Assembly (NCBI GenBank): GCA_002686265.1
Contig: NZBA01000026.1
Coordinates: forward strand, 1-64,000
From: Planctomycetota bacterium
Lineage (GTDB): Bacteria; Planctomycetota; UBA1135; GCA-002686595
Direction of reading: 5' to 3'
DNA: 64,000 bases
The notes beneath the pieces were generated by a model. The model did not search any database, was not told the origin of the DNA, and was given only the letters and a program-made list of their open reading frames with translations. Below, piece after piece: positions 36,438-46,383 of this stretch (the first letter of the stretch is position 1; every line of letters begins with the position of its first letter). The translations under genes and the position numbers were made by a program.

Positions 36438-37372
36438 CCGTCGGCGACCCGTGCGTCCATGCCGTGGTCGTCAACTGGAACGGCGGGGGGGCCAACCTCG
36501 CCTGCCTGGAGGGGGTCGAGGCCCAAGGCCTGGCGCGCGATTGCATCGTGTTCGTCGACAACGGCTCTACCGACGGCTCCCTGGCCGAGGTGCGCGCCGC
36601 CCATCCGGGCCTGACGGTGATCGAAAACGACGAGAACCTCGGCTTTGGCGCCGCGGCCAACCAGGGAGCGCGCGTTGCCATCGAACGCGGTGCGCGGGCC
36701 GTGTTCTTCGTCAACAACGACGTCGTCCTGCCGGCCGGGGTCTTGGGGCGGTTGTGCGCCGCCCTCGAGGAGCGCCCGCGGAGGGCCGTCGTCGGTCCGC
36801 TCGTCCTGCGCGGAGACCGCCCGGAGCTCGTGTGGAGTGCGGGCGGCGCCATGACCTGGCGCGAGAACCTCTCGGGTCTGCGCGGCTTCGGCCGCCGCGA
36901 CGGGCCGGCCTGGCGCGAGTCCCGGGACGTCGACTACATCGTCGGGTGCGCCATGCTCGTGAGCGCGGAGCTCCTGGAAGAGCTGGACTACTTCGCCGTC
37001 GAGTACTTCGCCTACATGGAGGACGTCGACCTCTGCCTGCGCGCGCGGTGCGCCGGCTGGGAGGTCCATTTCGTGGGCGACGTCGCCGCCCTACACACCC
37101 CCTCGAGTGCCACGGGCGGCGGCTACAGCCCACGGCGCAAGTACATGAACGCCGTCAACTCGGTGGCCTTCCTGCGCCGCCACGGCCGTGCCGTGCACTG
37201 GCTGCGCTTCCTGTTCTTCGACGTGGCGAGCCTCCCGGTCCTGTGGGCGATCGGGATCTTTCGCGGCCGCGGCAAGGCCGTGCTGGCCAAGGCCTGGGGG
37301 GTGTGCGACGGCCTGCGCGGCCGGCGGGTGACCGCCGAGCGCGTGCGGGACGGCGCCTCTTGGCTGTGGTAG
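36434..37372 (+). CDS. Family 2 glycosyltransferase, rhamnosyltransferase-like
   Basis: 312 aa. The GT-A fold shows V-V-V-N-W-N-G-G, D-N-G-S-T-D-G-S, N-L-G-F-G-A-A-A-N-Q-G, F-F-V-N-N-D-V-V-L (DxD-like metal site), G-C-A-M-L-V and the acceptor segment Y-M-E-D-V-D-L-C-L-R. It is predicted to transfer a sugar from a nucleotide donor in lipopolysaccharide, exopolysaccharide or glycan assembly on the cytoplasmic side; donor and acceptor are unknown. A hydrophobic C-terminal stretch (W-L-R-F-L-F-F-D-V-A-S-L-P-V-L-W) may touch the membrane. ATGA overlap with xseA. Confidence 0.9.
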   Translation: MTVGDPCVHAVVVNWNGGGANLACLEGVEAQGLARDCIVFVDNGSTDGSLAEVRAAHPGLTVIENDENLGFGAAANQGARVAIERGARAVFFVNNDVVLPAGVLGRLCAALEERPRRAVVGPLVLRGDRPELVWSAGGAMTWRENLSGLRGFGRRDGPAWRESRDVDYIVGCAMLVSAELLEELDYFAVEYFAYMEDVDLCLRARCAGWEVHFVGDVAALHTPSSATGGGYSPRRKYMNAVNSVAFLRRHGRAVHWLRFLFFDVASLPVLWAIGIFRGRGKAVLAKAWGVCDGLRGRRVTAERVRDGASWLW

Positions 37373-37379
37373 CTCGCCG

Positions 37380-38633
37380 TCAGGAGCCGTCGCCGCGCAG
37401 GGTGTCGGCTCGCTCGCGGACGGCCTCGCGCAGGCGCTCGCAAAGCTCCTCCCGCCGCTCGAATAGCCGGTAGCCGGCACGCTCCCGCAGGTAGCCGCGG
37501 GCCTCGGGGCGCTCCTCCGCCAGGGCGTCGAGGCCGATTTCCGCGGCGCGCCGCTCGAGGCGCGCACGCTTCTCGAGCAGGGCCCGGGTCACGATCGGCA
37601 TCAGCATCGAGTAGTCGCCGGGGACGCTCTCGCAGGTGCGCGTGTGGTGTCTCGGATCGACCTTGCCCCAGGTGACGGCCTCGGACGGCGGGCAGGACGA
37701 GAGCGAGCCGTCGGTCACCGGTGCGGGGGTGATCTGGATGTCGTAGAGGAAACCGGAGATGTCCTCGAGGCCCAGGATCTGCGACAGCGCCGGCTCGGGC
37801 TGGAGGTTGAAGTTCTTCGGCACGCCGCCGCCGAGGATGAGCGTGCCGAGCGCGCGCGTGTCGCTCTCCCGCAGACCCCACAGGTGGTAGGCGCAGCTCT
37901 CGAAGACCTCGCCGTGCAGATCGAGTTCGAAGGCGTAGGCGTCGCCGCAGGCCTCTCGCAAGGCCCACAGTTTCATCGAGTTCAAGAAGACCGAACCGTC
38001 GGAGGGCGCGCCGACGAAGACGGGGATCGCCTTGCGCGTGCACAGGGCCAGGAGTCCCTCGCGCACGTCGTGGGCGCGCTCGAGCCGCGCGTAGTGCTGG
38101 CCGAGCAGCTGGCGCATCTGCGTGCCCGTCATGCGCCGTTGGAACTCCTCGCCGCGCAGGCAGGCCGTGAGGAAGCGGTCCTGGGAGAGCAGCACTTGCT
38201 CGTCGAATCCGATGTCGGTGATGCGGATGACTTGCTCCTCTCGCAGGCGGCGGTCGTCGCCGGCGATCGGGACCTCGAAGAAGGGGTGCTCGCGGGCGTC
38301 CGCAAGGGAGCGGTGCCCGTCGTGGTAGCAGACTGCGTCGGTGGTCGAGACGAGCATGAACCAGCCCGTGTCGAGCAGCGGGCAGAGCCAGGTGTGGTGC
38401 TGGCCCGAAGCCGTCACCGGCCCGGCGACCGCGAGCGTCAGCGGGACGCCCTCGCCGACGGCCGCGTCGAGCAGCTGCCACAGTCGGCGCAGGTAGGCGC
38501 CGCCGAAGGACGGCAGGCAGTGCTCGAGCAACTCGTCGAGGCCCTCGACCTCGGTCACGGGCCTGACCGGAAGCTCCCTGTGTTCCTCGGAATCGGGCAG
38601 GGGCGCGCGCTGGTCCTCGCGGGTGGAGTTCAC
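37380..38633 (-). CDS. Deoxyhypusine-synthase-family protein
   Basis: 417 aa from GTG. The C-terminal half has the deoxyhypusine synthase core: L-G-G-G-V-P-K-N-F, an I-Q-I-T segment, D-G-S-L-S-S-C-P-P-S-E-A and V-T-W-G-K-V. The Lys of W-G-K matches the catalytic Lys that holds the aminobutyl group from spermidine. Bacteria lack eIF5A, so bacterial members are thought to act on polyamines (for example making homospermidine) or other acceptors. N-terminal S-F-G-G-A-Y-L-R-R and A-G-P-V-T also fit the family. Stop lies 7 bp from the convergent glycosyltransferase. The GTG sits 8 nt after a TAGACT box. Confidence 0.8.
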   Translation of the reverse strand: MNSTREDQRAPLPDSEEHRELPVRPVTEVEGLDELLEHCLPSFGGAYLRRLWQLLDAAVGEGVPLTLAVAGPVTASGQHHTWLCPLLDTGWFMLVSTTDAVCYHDGHRSLADAREHPFFEVPIAGDDRRLREEQVIRITDIGFDEQVLLSQDRFLTACLRGEEFQRRMTGTQMRQLLGQHYARLERAHDVREGLLALCTRKAIPVFVGAPSDGSVFLNSMKLWALREACGDAYAFELDLHGEVFESCAYHLWGLRESDTRALGTLILGGGVPKNFNLQPEPALSQILGLEDISGFLYDIQITPAPVTDGSLSSCPPSEAVTWGKVDPRHHTRTCESVPGDYSMLMPIVTRALLEKRARLERRAAEIGLDALAEERPEARGYLRERAGYRLFERREELCERLREAVRERADTLRGDGS

Positions 38634-38641
38634 GGAGGGGG

Positions 38642-38647
38642 AGTCTA
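38642..38647 (-). promoter_or_regulatory. -10 box (TAGACT, minus strand) 8 nt before the deoxyhypusine-synthase-like gene
   Basis: On the minus strand TAGACT is followed by 8 nt and the GTG at 38633. It lies inside the near-palindrome GGAGT-ct-ACTCC. Confidence 0.45.
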
Positions 38648-38751
38648 CTCCGTGGCGCGCGGGCGAGGGGAGACTTGCGGCGGCCCATCCGGTCGGGGAT
38701 GCTCTGGCGTTCCCATCACGCGGCGCAGCACGGACGGTGCACTACACAGAC

Positions 38752-39291
38752 ATGGTCGAGTTCAACACACAAGCCCGGGCCCGATACAGCAAGCAGGACT
38801 ACAGCCCCTCGGAGCCGATCGAGGGCGTCGAGATCGTCGATCTGCGGCGCTTCAATGACGACGGCGGCTCGATGACCGAGCTGGCCCGGCTCAATGGCGG
38901 CATCCACGCCGATCTCCCCGGCTTCGAAGCGCGGCAGATGAACTTCAGCGTCCTCGAGCCCCTGGCGACCAAGGCGTTCCACCTGCACCAGCGTCAGACC
39001 GACGTCTGGTTCGTGCCGCCCTCGGACAAGATCCTGCTGGTCCTGGCCGATGTGCGAGCGGGCTCGCCGACCGAGGGCAAGTTGATGCGCTTCCCCCTCG
39101 GCGACGGCAACTCGAGGTTGGTGCGCATCCCGCCGGGCGTCGCCCACGGTTGCCGCAACCTGCGGCCGGCCGCGCCGGGCTCGATCATCTACTTCGTCGA
39201 CGTGCAATTCTCGGTCGGCGAGGACTGCGACGAGGGACGCCTGCCCTGGGACCACTTCGGAACCGAGGTCTGGGAAGTGGAGCGCGCCTGA
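38752..39291 (+). CDS. dTDP-4-dehydrorhamnose 3,5-epimerase-related cupin protein
   Basis: 179 aa. Cupin core with F-H-L-H-Q-R-Q-T-D-V-W-F-V, L-V-R-I-P-P-G-V-A-H-G-C-R-N-L and a final W-D-H-F-G-T-E-V-W. The H-x-H-x-x-Q and the P-P-G-x-A-H-G segments correspond to RmlC's active-site strands. RmlC makes dTDP-4-keto-L-rhamnose; this copy lacks other rml genes nearby, so its sugar is not certain. A TTGCGG-17-GATGCT pair (38675-38703) could be its promoter. The GTG at 38737 is an alternative in-frame start. It ends in a palindrome shared with nadA. Confidence 0.8.
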   Translation: MVEFNTQARARYSKQDYSPSEPIEGVEIVDLRRFNDDGGSMTELARLNGGIHADLPGFEARQMNFSVLEPLATKAFHLHQRQTDVWFVPPSDKILLVLADVRAGSPTEGKLMRFPLGDGNSRLVRIPPGVAHGCRNLRPAAPGSIIYFVDVQFSVGEDCDEGRLPWDHFGTEVWEVERA

Positions 39292-39302
39292 GCGCTCAGG
39301 CG
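39285..39302. terminator. Bidirectional terminator-like palindrome containing both stop codons
   Basis: CGCCTGAGCGCTCAGGCG is a perfect 18-bp palindrome. It holds TGA of the epimerase-like gene (39289-39291) and, on the other strand, TGA of nadA. Folded RNA from either side gives a 7-bp stem with a 4-nt loop. No T-run follows. Confidence 0.55.
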
Positions 39303-40645
39303 TCTCCGACGACCTCGATCATGCGCTCGAGGGCGAGGCGCGCCTCGTTGGCGACTTCCGTGCGTTCGCTCGCTCCGAGGCGTTCGCGCGAGCCTGAGGT
39401 CTCGTCCACCGCGTCGCCGGCCAGGACGCGGTTGGCGTCGGGGGGCGTCCCGCGGCGCAACAGATCGAGCATGCCCGCCAGGTGCGGCGGGTCGTTGCGG
39501 CTCATCGTGGCGCAGCCGCATCCCGCGCTGGCGTAGCCGGCCTCGGGGACGTCGGCCAGATGGACCACCTCGACCCCGCGCCGGCGGCCGAGCTCGCGCG
39601 CGTTGCGCACGAAGTGGCCCTCGGTGCCGATCACGAGGCGCGAGCCCGCAGGGGCGTCCTCGACGGCCTTCCACAGGTAGGCCGTGCTGCCGGCGCCGTC
39701 GGCCGCCTCGACCACCTCGAGGGTCGACTCGGGGTGGACCAGCACGCGCCAGCCGCGCTCTTTCCACCACGTGACGTGGCGCTCGGTGAAGACCGTGTGG
39801 ACGCCGCAGTAGGAACCCCACAGGATCATCTCCGCCCGGTCGAGCGCCTCCAGGCCGCCTTCGACGTGGGCGTCGTCGAGAGGGAAGGCGCCGCGCGTCT
39901 GTTCAGCGGGGGCCAGGCGCACGACGCGGGCGAGATCCATCCCCAACCGCGCCGCCGTGTTGCGCCCGAGGTGTTCGTCGGGGACGAAGAGGATCTTGGC
40001 GCCCTCGCGCCGCGCCCAGTCGACGACCAGGTGGGCGTTGCTGCTGGTGCAGACCGCACCGCCGGTGCGGCCGGCGAGGGCCTTCAGGCGGCCCGAGGTG
40101 TTCATGTAGGCCACGCACACCAGCTCGTCGCCGTAGCGCTCGACGAGCTGCTCGGCGACCGGCAGGACCATGTAGTCCTTGGCCAGCATCTCCATCGTGC
40201 AGCCGGCCTTGGGATTGGTGATCCAGACCTCTTGGTTCTCGCCCGCGAGGATCGCGATCGACTCGGCCATGAAGTGCACGGCGGACTCGACGATGACGCG
40301 CTTGTGAGGATTGCGCGCCGCTTGCAGGGCCAGGGCGTAGCTGTCGGCGATGGAGCCGCCGTAGCGCTCGACGAGCTTGACGATCTCGCCGCCCATGTAG
40401 AAGTGGGCCAACAAGAGCAGCGAGTCGCCGAAGTGGTCGACGGCGGGCCGCACGTAGGCGTCCAACCAGGGCAGGATCGTCTCCGGCGTGCGGTTGGGCA
40501 GCGCGAGGTACTCCTCGGCGTAGGGGCGGAACTCCGGCTGGTACCAGTCCAGGGGCAGGTCGGACTGGCACAGAGGAATCCTCGGCTCGAGGGGGACGGA
40601 ACCGCTCGGGGGCAGGGTGCCCGGCGTCTCTCGGGTGGGGTCCAC
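39296..40645 (-). CDS. nadA: Quinolinate synthase
   Basis: 449 aa from GTG, longer than E. coli NadA but like other long forms. It condenses iminoaspartate with dihydroxyacetone phosphate to quinolinate for NAD. Cluster ligands are seen: Cys in N-P-K-A-G-C-T-M-E-M, Cys in G-S-Y-C-G-V-H, and Cys in A-G-C-G-C-A-T-M-S-R-N. Other motifs are L-L-A-H-F-Y-M-G-G-E, Y-M-N-T-S-G-R-L-K-A, T-S-S-N-A and H-P-E-S. The order of repeats is normal. It lies 30 bp after pruA on the same strand. nadB and nadC are not in the window. Confidence 0.94.
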   Translation of the reverse strand: MDPTRETPGTLPPSGSVPLEPRIPLCQSDLPLDWYQPEFRPYAEEYLALPNRTPETILPWLDAYVRPAVDHFGDSLLLLAHFYMGGEIVKLVERYGGSIADSYALALQAARNPHKRVIVESAVHFMAESIAILAGENQEVWITNPKAGCTMEMLAKDYMVLPVAEQLVERYGDELVCVAYMNTSGRLKALAGRTGGAVCTSSNAHLVVDWARREGAKILFVPDEHLGRNTAARLGMDLARVVRLAPAEQTRGAFPLDDAHVEGGLEALDRAEMILWGSYCGVHTVFTERHVTWWKERGWRVLVHPESTLEVVEAADGAGSTAYLWKAVEDAPAGSRLVIGTEGHFVRNARELGRRRGVEVVHLADVPEAGYASAGCGCATMSRNDPPHLAGMLDLLRRGTPPDANRVLAGDAVDETSGSRERLGASERTEVANEARLALERMIEVVGDA

Positions 40646-40675
40646 GGGGACGGTGGCGCGGCCGCTCGACCGCGC

Positions 40676-42307
<1,632 letters not shown>

Positions 42308-42421
42308 GGCAAGGCTCGCCGAGGTGACGGGGGGCGGTCAGGCGGCAGTATCGCCTCGGTCGCGGTGGCGGGCCACTTCTTTTGGGGCCGGCGTCGGTTC
42401 GCGGTGCGGAGGCGGAGTACC

Positions 42422-42427
42422 TACAAT
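42422..42427 (+). promoter_or_regulatory. -10 box (TACAAT) of the lipoprotein-toroid-ebo operon
   Basis: TACAAT is close to the sigma-70 consensus. Leader to the ATG at 42474 is about 40 nt. No good -35 is seen. Confidence 0.45.
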
Positions 42428-42473
42428 CCAGTCCGGCGCGTCCCACCGGCGGCCGCGGAAAGGAACACCCCCG

Positions 42474-43265
42474 ATGAACCCTGCAAGATTCCCGCGCTGG
42501 ATCGCGGTGCCTCTCGCCGGCCTGGTCCTCGGCCAAGGCCTCTCCTCCTGCGTCTTCACGGTCCGCGGTCACACGGCCGGCGGCGGTCGGCACGCCGATG
42601 GCGAGGAGCGGGAGGACGAGGACCTCGAGCGGGAGCAGCTGCGCCGGCAGGTCGAGGAGGCCGAGCTCGAGCTGGCCCTCGCCCGCCGCCAAGCCGAGGA
42701 CCAGCACACCGAGGCGCGGGGGGAGCTCGATCAGGCCCGCCACGGTTGGGAGGAGGCGCGCCTGGCTCTGGAGCACTTCCAGTCCAGCGACAAGCCCCGG
42801 CGGATCGCCGGCGAGGAGCTGGGCGTGGAGGAGGCGCGCTTCGAGCTGGCGAACGGGCGCCTGGAGCTCGAGCAGCTCGAGTCGGACTACGAGCGCTACG
42901 GGGAGGAGCACTACGCCCAACTCACGCGGGAGATCGTCGTCTCGCGGACCAAGGCGCGCCTGGGCTTCAGCGAGCGCCGCCTGGCCCTGGCGGAGGGCGA
43001 GCTGGCGGCAGCCGTCGGGCACGAGCTACCGCTCGAGCGCCGTGCCCTGGAGCGGGCGGTCGAGGAGGCGCGGATCGCCCTCGAGCTGGCGCAGAGCGCC
43101 CTGGAGAGCGCTGAGTTGGAAGGGAGCTTGGAGATCCACCGGGCCGAGAGCGCCCTGGAGGAGGTTCGCCACGAGCTCGAGGCGGAGGAGGACTGCGACT
43201 GCCGTGTCTGCGCCGGTGACGGCGGTTCGTCCGGAGACGACGACCGCGAGGAGGACGAGGATTGA
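42474..43265 (+). CDS. Coiled-coil lipoprotein
   Basis: 263 aa with an AAAGGA ribosome binding site. The signal peptide (IAVPLAGLVLGQ) ends in a lipobox L-S-S-C, with Cys26 as lipidation site. After a Gly/His-rich spacer, about 200 residues form a long charged helix, rich in Glu, Leu, Arg and Ala (L-E-R-E-Q-L-R-R-Q-V-E-E-A-E-L-E-L), a coiled-coil of the kind seen in envelope spacers or adaptor proteins. The C-terminus is acidic with C-D-C-x-x-C. No family is recognised. Its stop overlaps the next start (TTGA), beginning a coupled run with the toroid protein, eboA and eboB. Confidence 0.75.
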   Translation: MNPARFPRWIAVPLAGLVLGQGLSSCVFTVRGHTAGGGRHADGEEREDEDLEREQLRRQVEEAELELALARRQAEDQHTEARGELDQARHGWEEARLALEHFQSSDKPRRIAGEELGVEEARFELANGRLELEQLESDYERYGEEHYAQLTREIVVSRTKARLGFSERRLALAEGELAAAVGHELPLERRALERAVEEARIALELAQSALESAELEGSLEIHRAESALEEVRHELEAEEDCDCRVCAGDGGSSGDDDREEDED

Positions 43266-44476
43266 GGATCCGCACCGGCCGCACCGCGGCCGTCGCCTGC
43301 GCGCTCCTGGCCGCGGCCGCGGCCGCCGCCGGAGCCCGAGAGCAAGAGGAGGGCGCCGCCCCCCCCTCTGCACCCCCTTCCGCACCGACCGCCGCGGCGG
43401 CCGCCGCGGAGGCCCGTGCGGGCCTGGAGCGCAGCCTCTCCTGGCTGCTCGAGACGCAGAACGCCGACGGCTCCTGGGGGCACCCGTTCCCCGATCACCC
43501 CGGCGACGAGGGCTTCGCCTGGGACACCTACTACGCTTGGCAAATGGCCGCACACGGCCTGGCCTGCATGGCGCTGGTCGAGGCGCCCGCCACGGTTGAG
43601 CGCTCGGCCGCCCTGGGGCGCGCCTTGGAGTGGCTCACGACCGCGCCCCTGCCGATGCGCGGCTCGGACTGGGACGTAGACTCGACCTGGGCTTCGCTCT
43701 ACGGCTTCGCGGCCTGCGTGCGGGCCGCGGGGGACGCGCGCGTCAGCGACAGCGAGCTGGCCGCCGCCGTGCGCGAGCGCGGCCTGGAGTACTACGCCGA
43801 CCTCGAGCGGCGCCAGACGCCCGACGGCGGGTGGGCCTACTACGACGCACCGCCCTTCACCGCGCGACCGACCTGGGCCACGAGCTTCTGCACGGCCCTG
43901 GTGATCCCCGCTCTCTTGAGCGCCCGCGACGAGCTCGCCTGGCCGGTGGATTCCGAGCGGATCGCGCACGCCGTCGAGGCCGTGCGCCGCGCGGCACGCC
44001 CCAACGGCGCCTTTGCCTACGACGTCTCGATCGTGCCCCACTCCTGGACCGGGACGAGCATCGACGGCGTCAAGGGCAGCCTGGGCCGCATCCAGGTCTG
44101 CCTCTGGGCCCTGCGGAAGGCGGGAGTCGGTTGGGCGACCGACGACCGCCTGCGAGAGGGGCTGGCGAGCTTCTTCGAGCACCATCGCTTCCTCGACCTC
44201 GTGCGCCTGCGTCCGATCCCACACGAGGGGCACTACGCCAACGCGGGGTACTTCTACTTCTTCGCGCACCTCTACGCGGCGCGCGTGATCGGCTCGTTGC
44301 CCGAGGCCGAGCGCGAGGCCTGGTTCGCGCCCCTACGCCACCACGTCCTCAAGACTCTCGCCGACGACGGCTCGGCCAGCGACTTTCTCACCGCGCACTA
44401 CATGATCACCGCCAGCACGAGCTACGCGATCCTGGTCCTCTCCGCCAGCCTGCCTGCCGAAGGGGGCGACGGGTGA
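43262..44476 (+). CDS. Secreted terpenoid-cyclase-fold (alpha-toroid) protein
   Basis: 404 aa from TTG, which overlaps the previous stop. A signal peptide (AVACALLAAAAAAAGA) is followed by an Ala/Pro linker and about 330 residues of alpha/alpha-toroid repeats like squalene-hopene cyclase and prenyltransferase beta subunits: L-L-E-T-Q-N-A-D-G-S-W-G-H, R-R-Q-T-P-D-G-G-W-A-Y-Y, A-R-P-N-G-A-F-A-Y-D. The catalytic D-x-D-D of squalene cyclases is not seen, so it may bind rather than cyclise. Such proteins occur widely in Planctomycetota. The stop overlaps eboA (GTGA), so it is part of one operon with the ebo genes. Confidence 0.8.
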   Translation: MRIRTGRTAAVACALLAAAAAAAGAREQEEGAAPPSAPPSAPTAAAAAAEARAGLERSLSWLLETQNADGSWGHPFPDHPGDEGFAWDTYYAWQMAAHGLACMALVEAPATVERSAALGRALEWLTTAPLPMRGSDWDVDSTWASLYGFAACVRAAGDARVSDSELAAAVRERGLEYYADLERRQTPDGGWAYYDAPPFTARPTWATSFCTALVIPALLSARDELAWPVDSERIAHAVEAVRRAARPNGAFAYDVSIVPHSWTGTSIDGVKGSLGRIQVCLWALRKAGVGWATDDRLREGLASFFEHHRFLDLVRLRPIPHEGHYANAGYFYFFAHLYAARVIGSLPEAEREAWFAPLRHHVLKTLADDGSASDFLTAHYMITASTSYAILVLSASLPAEGGDG

Positions 44477-45372
44477 GCGGGCCCGGGGAGCTGCTCGCGG
44501 AGCTCGTGTGCGAGCATCTCGAAGTGCGCGGGCGCGACTGGTTCGAGAGTGCCCGCGCCGAGGTTGCCCGGGGCCCCTCGGCGGATCGCTTCGCTGCCTT
44601 GCTCTCGCTGGCCAGCCGCCACGCCCCGCGCGCCGCGCTGGAACCTGACGCCGCGGCGTGCCGTCGGGCGGGCGAGCTCGCCCCCGGCTGGAACCCCGAG
44701 CGCTGGAGCGTTCACGAGGCCCTGCGCGTGGGCTTGATCCTCGCGCGCACCGACCTCACCAGAGATGCCGGCGCCGATGCCGTAGAAGACGCCTTCCGCC
44801 ACGCGGACGTCGGGGAGTCCTGCGCCCTCTACCGCTCCCTGGCCCTCCTGCCCGCGCCCCAGCGCTTCGCCTGGCGCGCCGGCGAGGGCTGCCGTAGCAA
44901 CATGACATCGGTCTTCGAAGCCGTGGCTTGCGACTCGCCCTTCCCCGCGGCGGTCCTCGACGACGTTGCCTGGCGCCAGCTGTGCATCAAGGCGGTCTTC
45001 ATCGGCGCGCCTCTGTGGCGCGTACACGGCCTCGACGATCGGCTCGACTGCGAGCTGGCGCGCATGGCTCTCGACCTCGCCGACGAGCGGCGCAGCGCGG
45101 GACGCTCGGTTCAGCCCGAGCTGTGGCTGTGCCTGGGAGCCCACGGCGGCCAGCGGGGATTGGAGTCGCTGGAATGCGAGTGGGCGGGCGGCGACCTCCT
45201 CGGGCGCCGCGCCGCCGCCTACGCCCTGGCGCGTTCGGGCGCGAGCGAACGCCTGCGCGAGCTGGCCGAGGGCGAACAGGACTCCTCCGTGGCCGCCGCG
45301 GCCCGCGACGCCCTGGCCGGGAACACCGACCAGAGCGCCTTTCGTGCGCTGAAACCGACCCCCGCGCACTAG
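44473..45372 (+). CDS. eboA: EboA-domain protein
   Basis: 299 aa from GTG overlapping the previous stop. The EboA pattern is seen as W-N-P-E-R-W-S-V-H-E-A-L-R-V, H-A-D-V-G-E-S-C-A-L-Y-R-S-L-A-L-L-P, E-G-C-R-S-N-M-T-S-V-F-E-A-V-A, I-K-A-V-F-I-G-A-P-L and L-A-R-M-A-L-D-L-A-D-E-R. EboA is a helical protein without known enzyme motifs; in ebo gene sets it acts with EboB-F in handling or exporting a precursor metabolite. It is directly followed by eboB, the usual order. The end of the gene contains the eboB promoter box. Confidence 0.85.
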   Translation: MSGPGELLAELVCEHLEVRGRDWFESARAEVARGPSADRFAALLSLASRHAPRAALEPDAAACRRAGELAPGWNPERWSVHEALRVGLILARTDLTRDAGADAVEDAFRHADVGESCALYRSLALLPAPQRFAWRAGEGCRSNMTSVFEAVACDSPFPAAVLDDVAWRQLCIKAVFIGAPLWRVHGLDDRLDCELARMALDLADERRSAGRSVQPELWLCLGAHGGQRGLESLECEWAGGDLLGRRAAAYALARSGASERLRELAEGEQDSSVAAAARDALAGNTDQSAFRALKPTPAH

Positions 45373-45375
45373 AGT
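45370..45375 (+). promoter_or_regulatory. -10 box (TAGAGT) 6 nt before eboB, overlapping the eboA stop
   Basis: TAGAGT begins with the eboA stop TAG. Six nucleotides (GGGCCA) then lead to the ATG at 45382. It could give eboB its own leaderless transcript inside the operon. Confidence 0.4.
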
Positions 45376-45381
45376 GGGCCA

Positions 45382-46275
45382 ATGAGATTCTTCGCCCCCC
45401 ACATCCATCTCACCAGCCGCACGACCGACGACCTCGAGGCCATGGCGGCCGGGGGGGTGCGGGCGGTGATCGAGCCGGCGTTCTGGATCGGTCAGCCGCG
45501 CACGACCTGCGGGAGCTTCGTCGACTACTTCGCCAGCCTGATCGGTTGGGAGCGCTTCCGCGCCTCCCAGTTCGGCATCCAGCACTACTGCGCGATCGGG
45601 CTCAACTCGAAGGAGGCCAACAACGAGGCCCTCGCCGAGGAGGTCCTCGAGCTGCTCCCGCGCTTCGCCCTCAAGGAGGGCGTCGTCGCCGTCGGGGAGA
45701 TCGGGTTCGACGAGATCACAGACGCCGAGGAACGCGCGTATCGGCGCCAGGTGCAGTTCGCCATCGACCACGAGATGGTCGTGATGGTCCACTCCCCGCA
45801 CCGCGACAAGAAGCGCGGCATCGCGCTCTCCTTGGAGATCGCCGTGGAGATGGGCTTGCCGATGGAGAAGCTCGTGATCGACCACAACAACGAGGAGACG
45901 GTCGCTCACACTCTGGAGGCGGGAGCCTGGGCGGCCTTCACCATCTACCCGCACACCAAGATGGACTCGGCGCGCATGGTGGAGGTCGTGCGCGCCTACG
46001 GCAGCGAGCGCATCATCGTCGACAGCTCCGCGGACTGGGGCGTGAGCGATCCGCTCTCGGTGCCCAAGACCGCACGACTGATGCTCGAAAGCGGTATCGA
46101 GGAAGCGACCGTCGAAGCCGTCACCTGGCAGAACGCCCTCGACGTCTACGCCCAGTCGGGGCAGATCGACGTGGAGGCGCTGCTCGAGCAGCCGTCGGTG
46201 GATCAGTCGCAGCTGTTCTGCGACAACTCGGTGCTCCGCGGCCAGGAGCCGCGGGTCGGCGCTCCGATTCGCTGA
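45382..46275 (+). CDS. eboB: EboB-like TatD-family metal hydrolase
   Basis: 297 aa. TatD-type TIM barrel with H-I-H (P-H-I-H-L-T), Glu in V-G-E-I-G-F-D, M-V-H-S-P-H, I-D-H-N-N-E-E and a final D-S-S-A-D-W-G, all placed as metal ligands of this amidohydrolase group. TatD proteins are often DNases; EboB members are a distinct branch tied to the ebo cluster. C-terminal V-T-W-Q-N-A-L-D-V-Y is a segment typical of EboB. It follows eboA by 9 bp. Missing in this window are eboC, eboD and eboF. Confidence 0.88.
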   Translation: MRFFAPHIHLTSRTTDDLEAMAAGGVRAVIEPAFWIGQPRTTCGSFVDYFASLIGWERFRASQFGIQHYCAIGLNSKEANNEALAEEVLELLPRFALKEGVVAVGEIGFDEITDAEERAYRRQVQFAIDHEMVVMVHSPHRDKKRGIALSLEIAVEMGLPMEKLVIDHNNEETVAHTLEAGAWAAFTIYPHTKMDSARMVEVVRAYGSERIIVDSSADWGVSDPLSVPKTARLMLESGIEEATVEAVTWQNALDVYAQSGQIDVEALLEQPSVDQSQLFCDNSVLRGQEPRVGAPIR

Positions 46276-46383
46276 CCTGCCTCCCTGGCGAGGTTTCGCG
46301 CCCGAGCGTGCAAGCCGTTCGTCGCCCGCCGGCGGAGCCGGCCGCCCGTGTGTCCCGGAGCGGGAGCTCGTGAGGGAAGCGCG
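46276..46383. other. Convergent spacer with a small hairpin
   Basis: GCCGGC-gga-GCCGGC (46328-46342) can fold into a 6-bp stem between eboB and the FkbM gene. No T-run is present; a terminator role is only possible. Confidence 0.3.
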
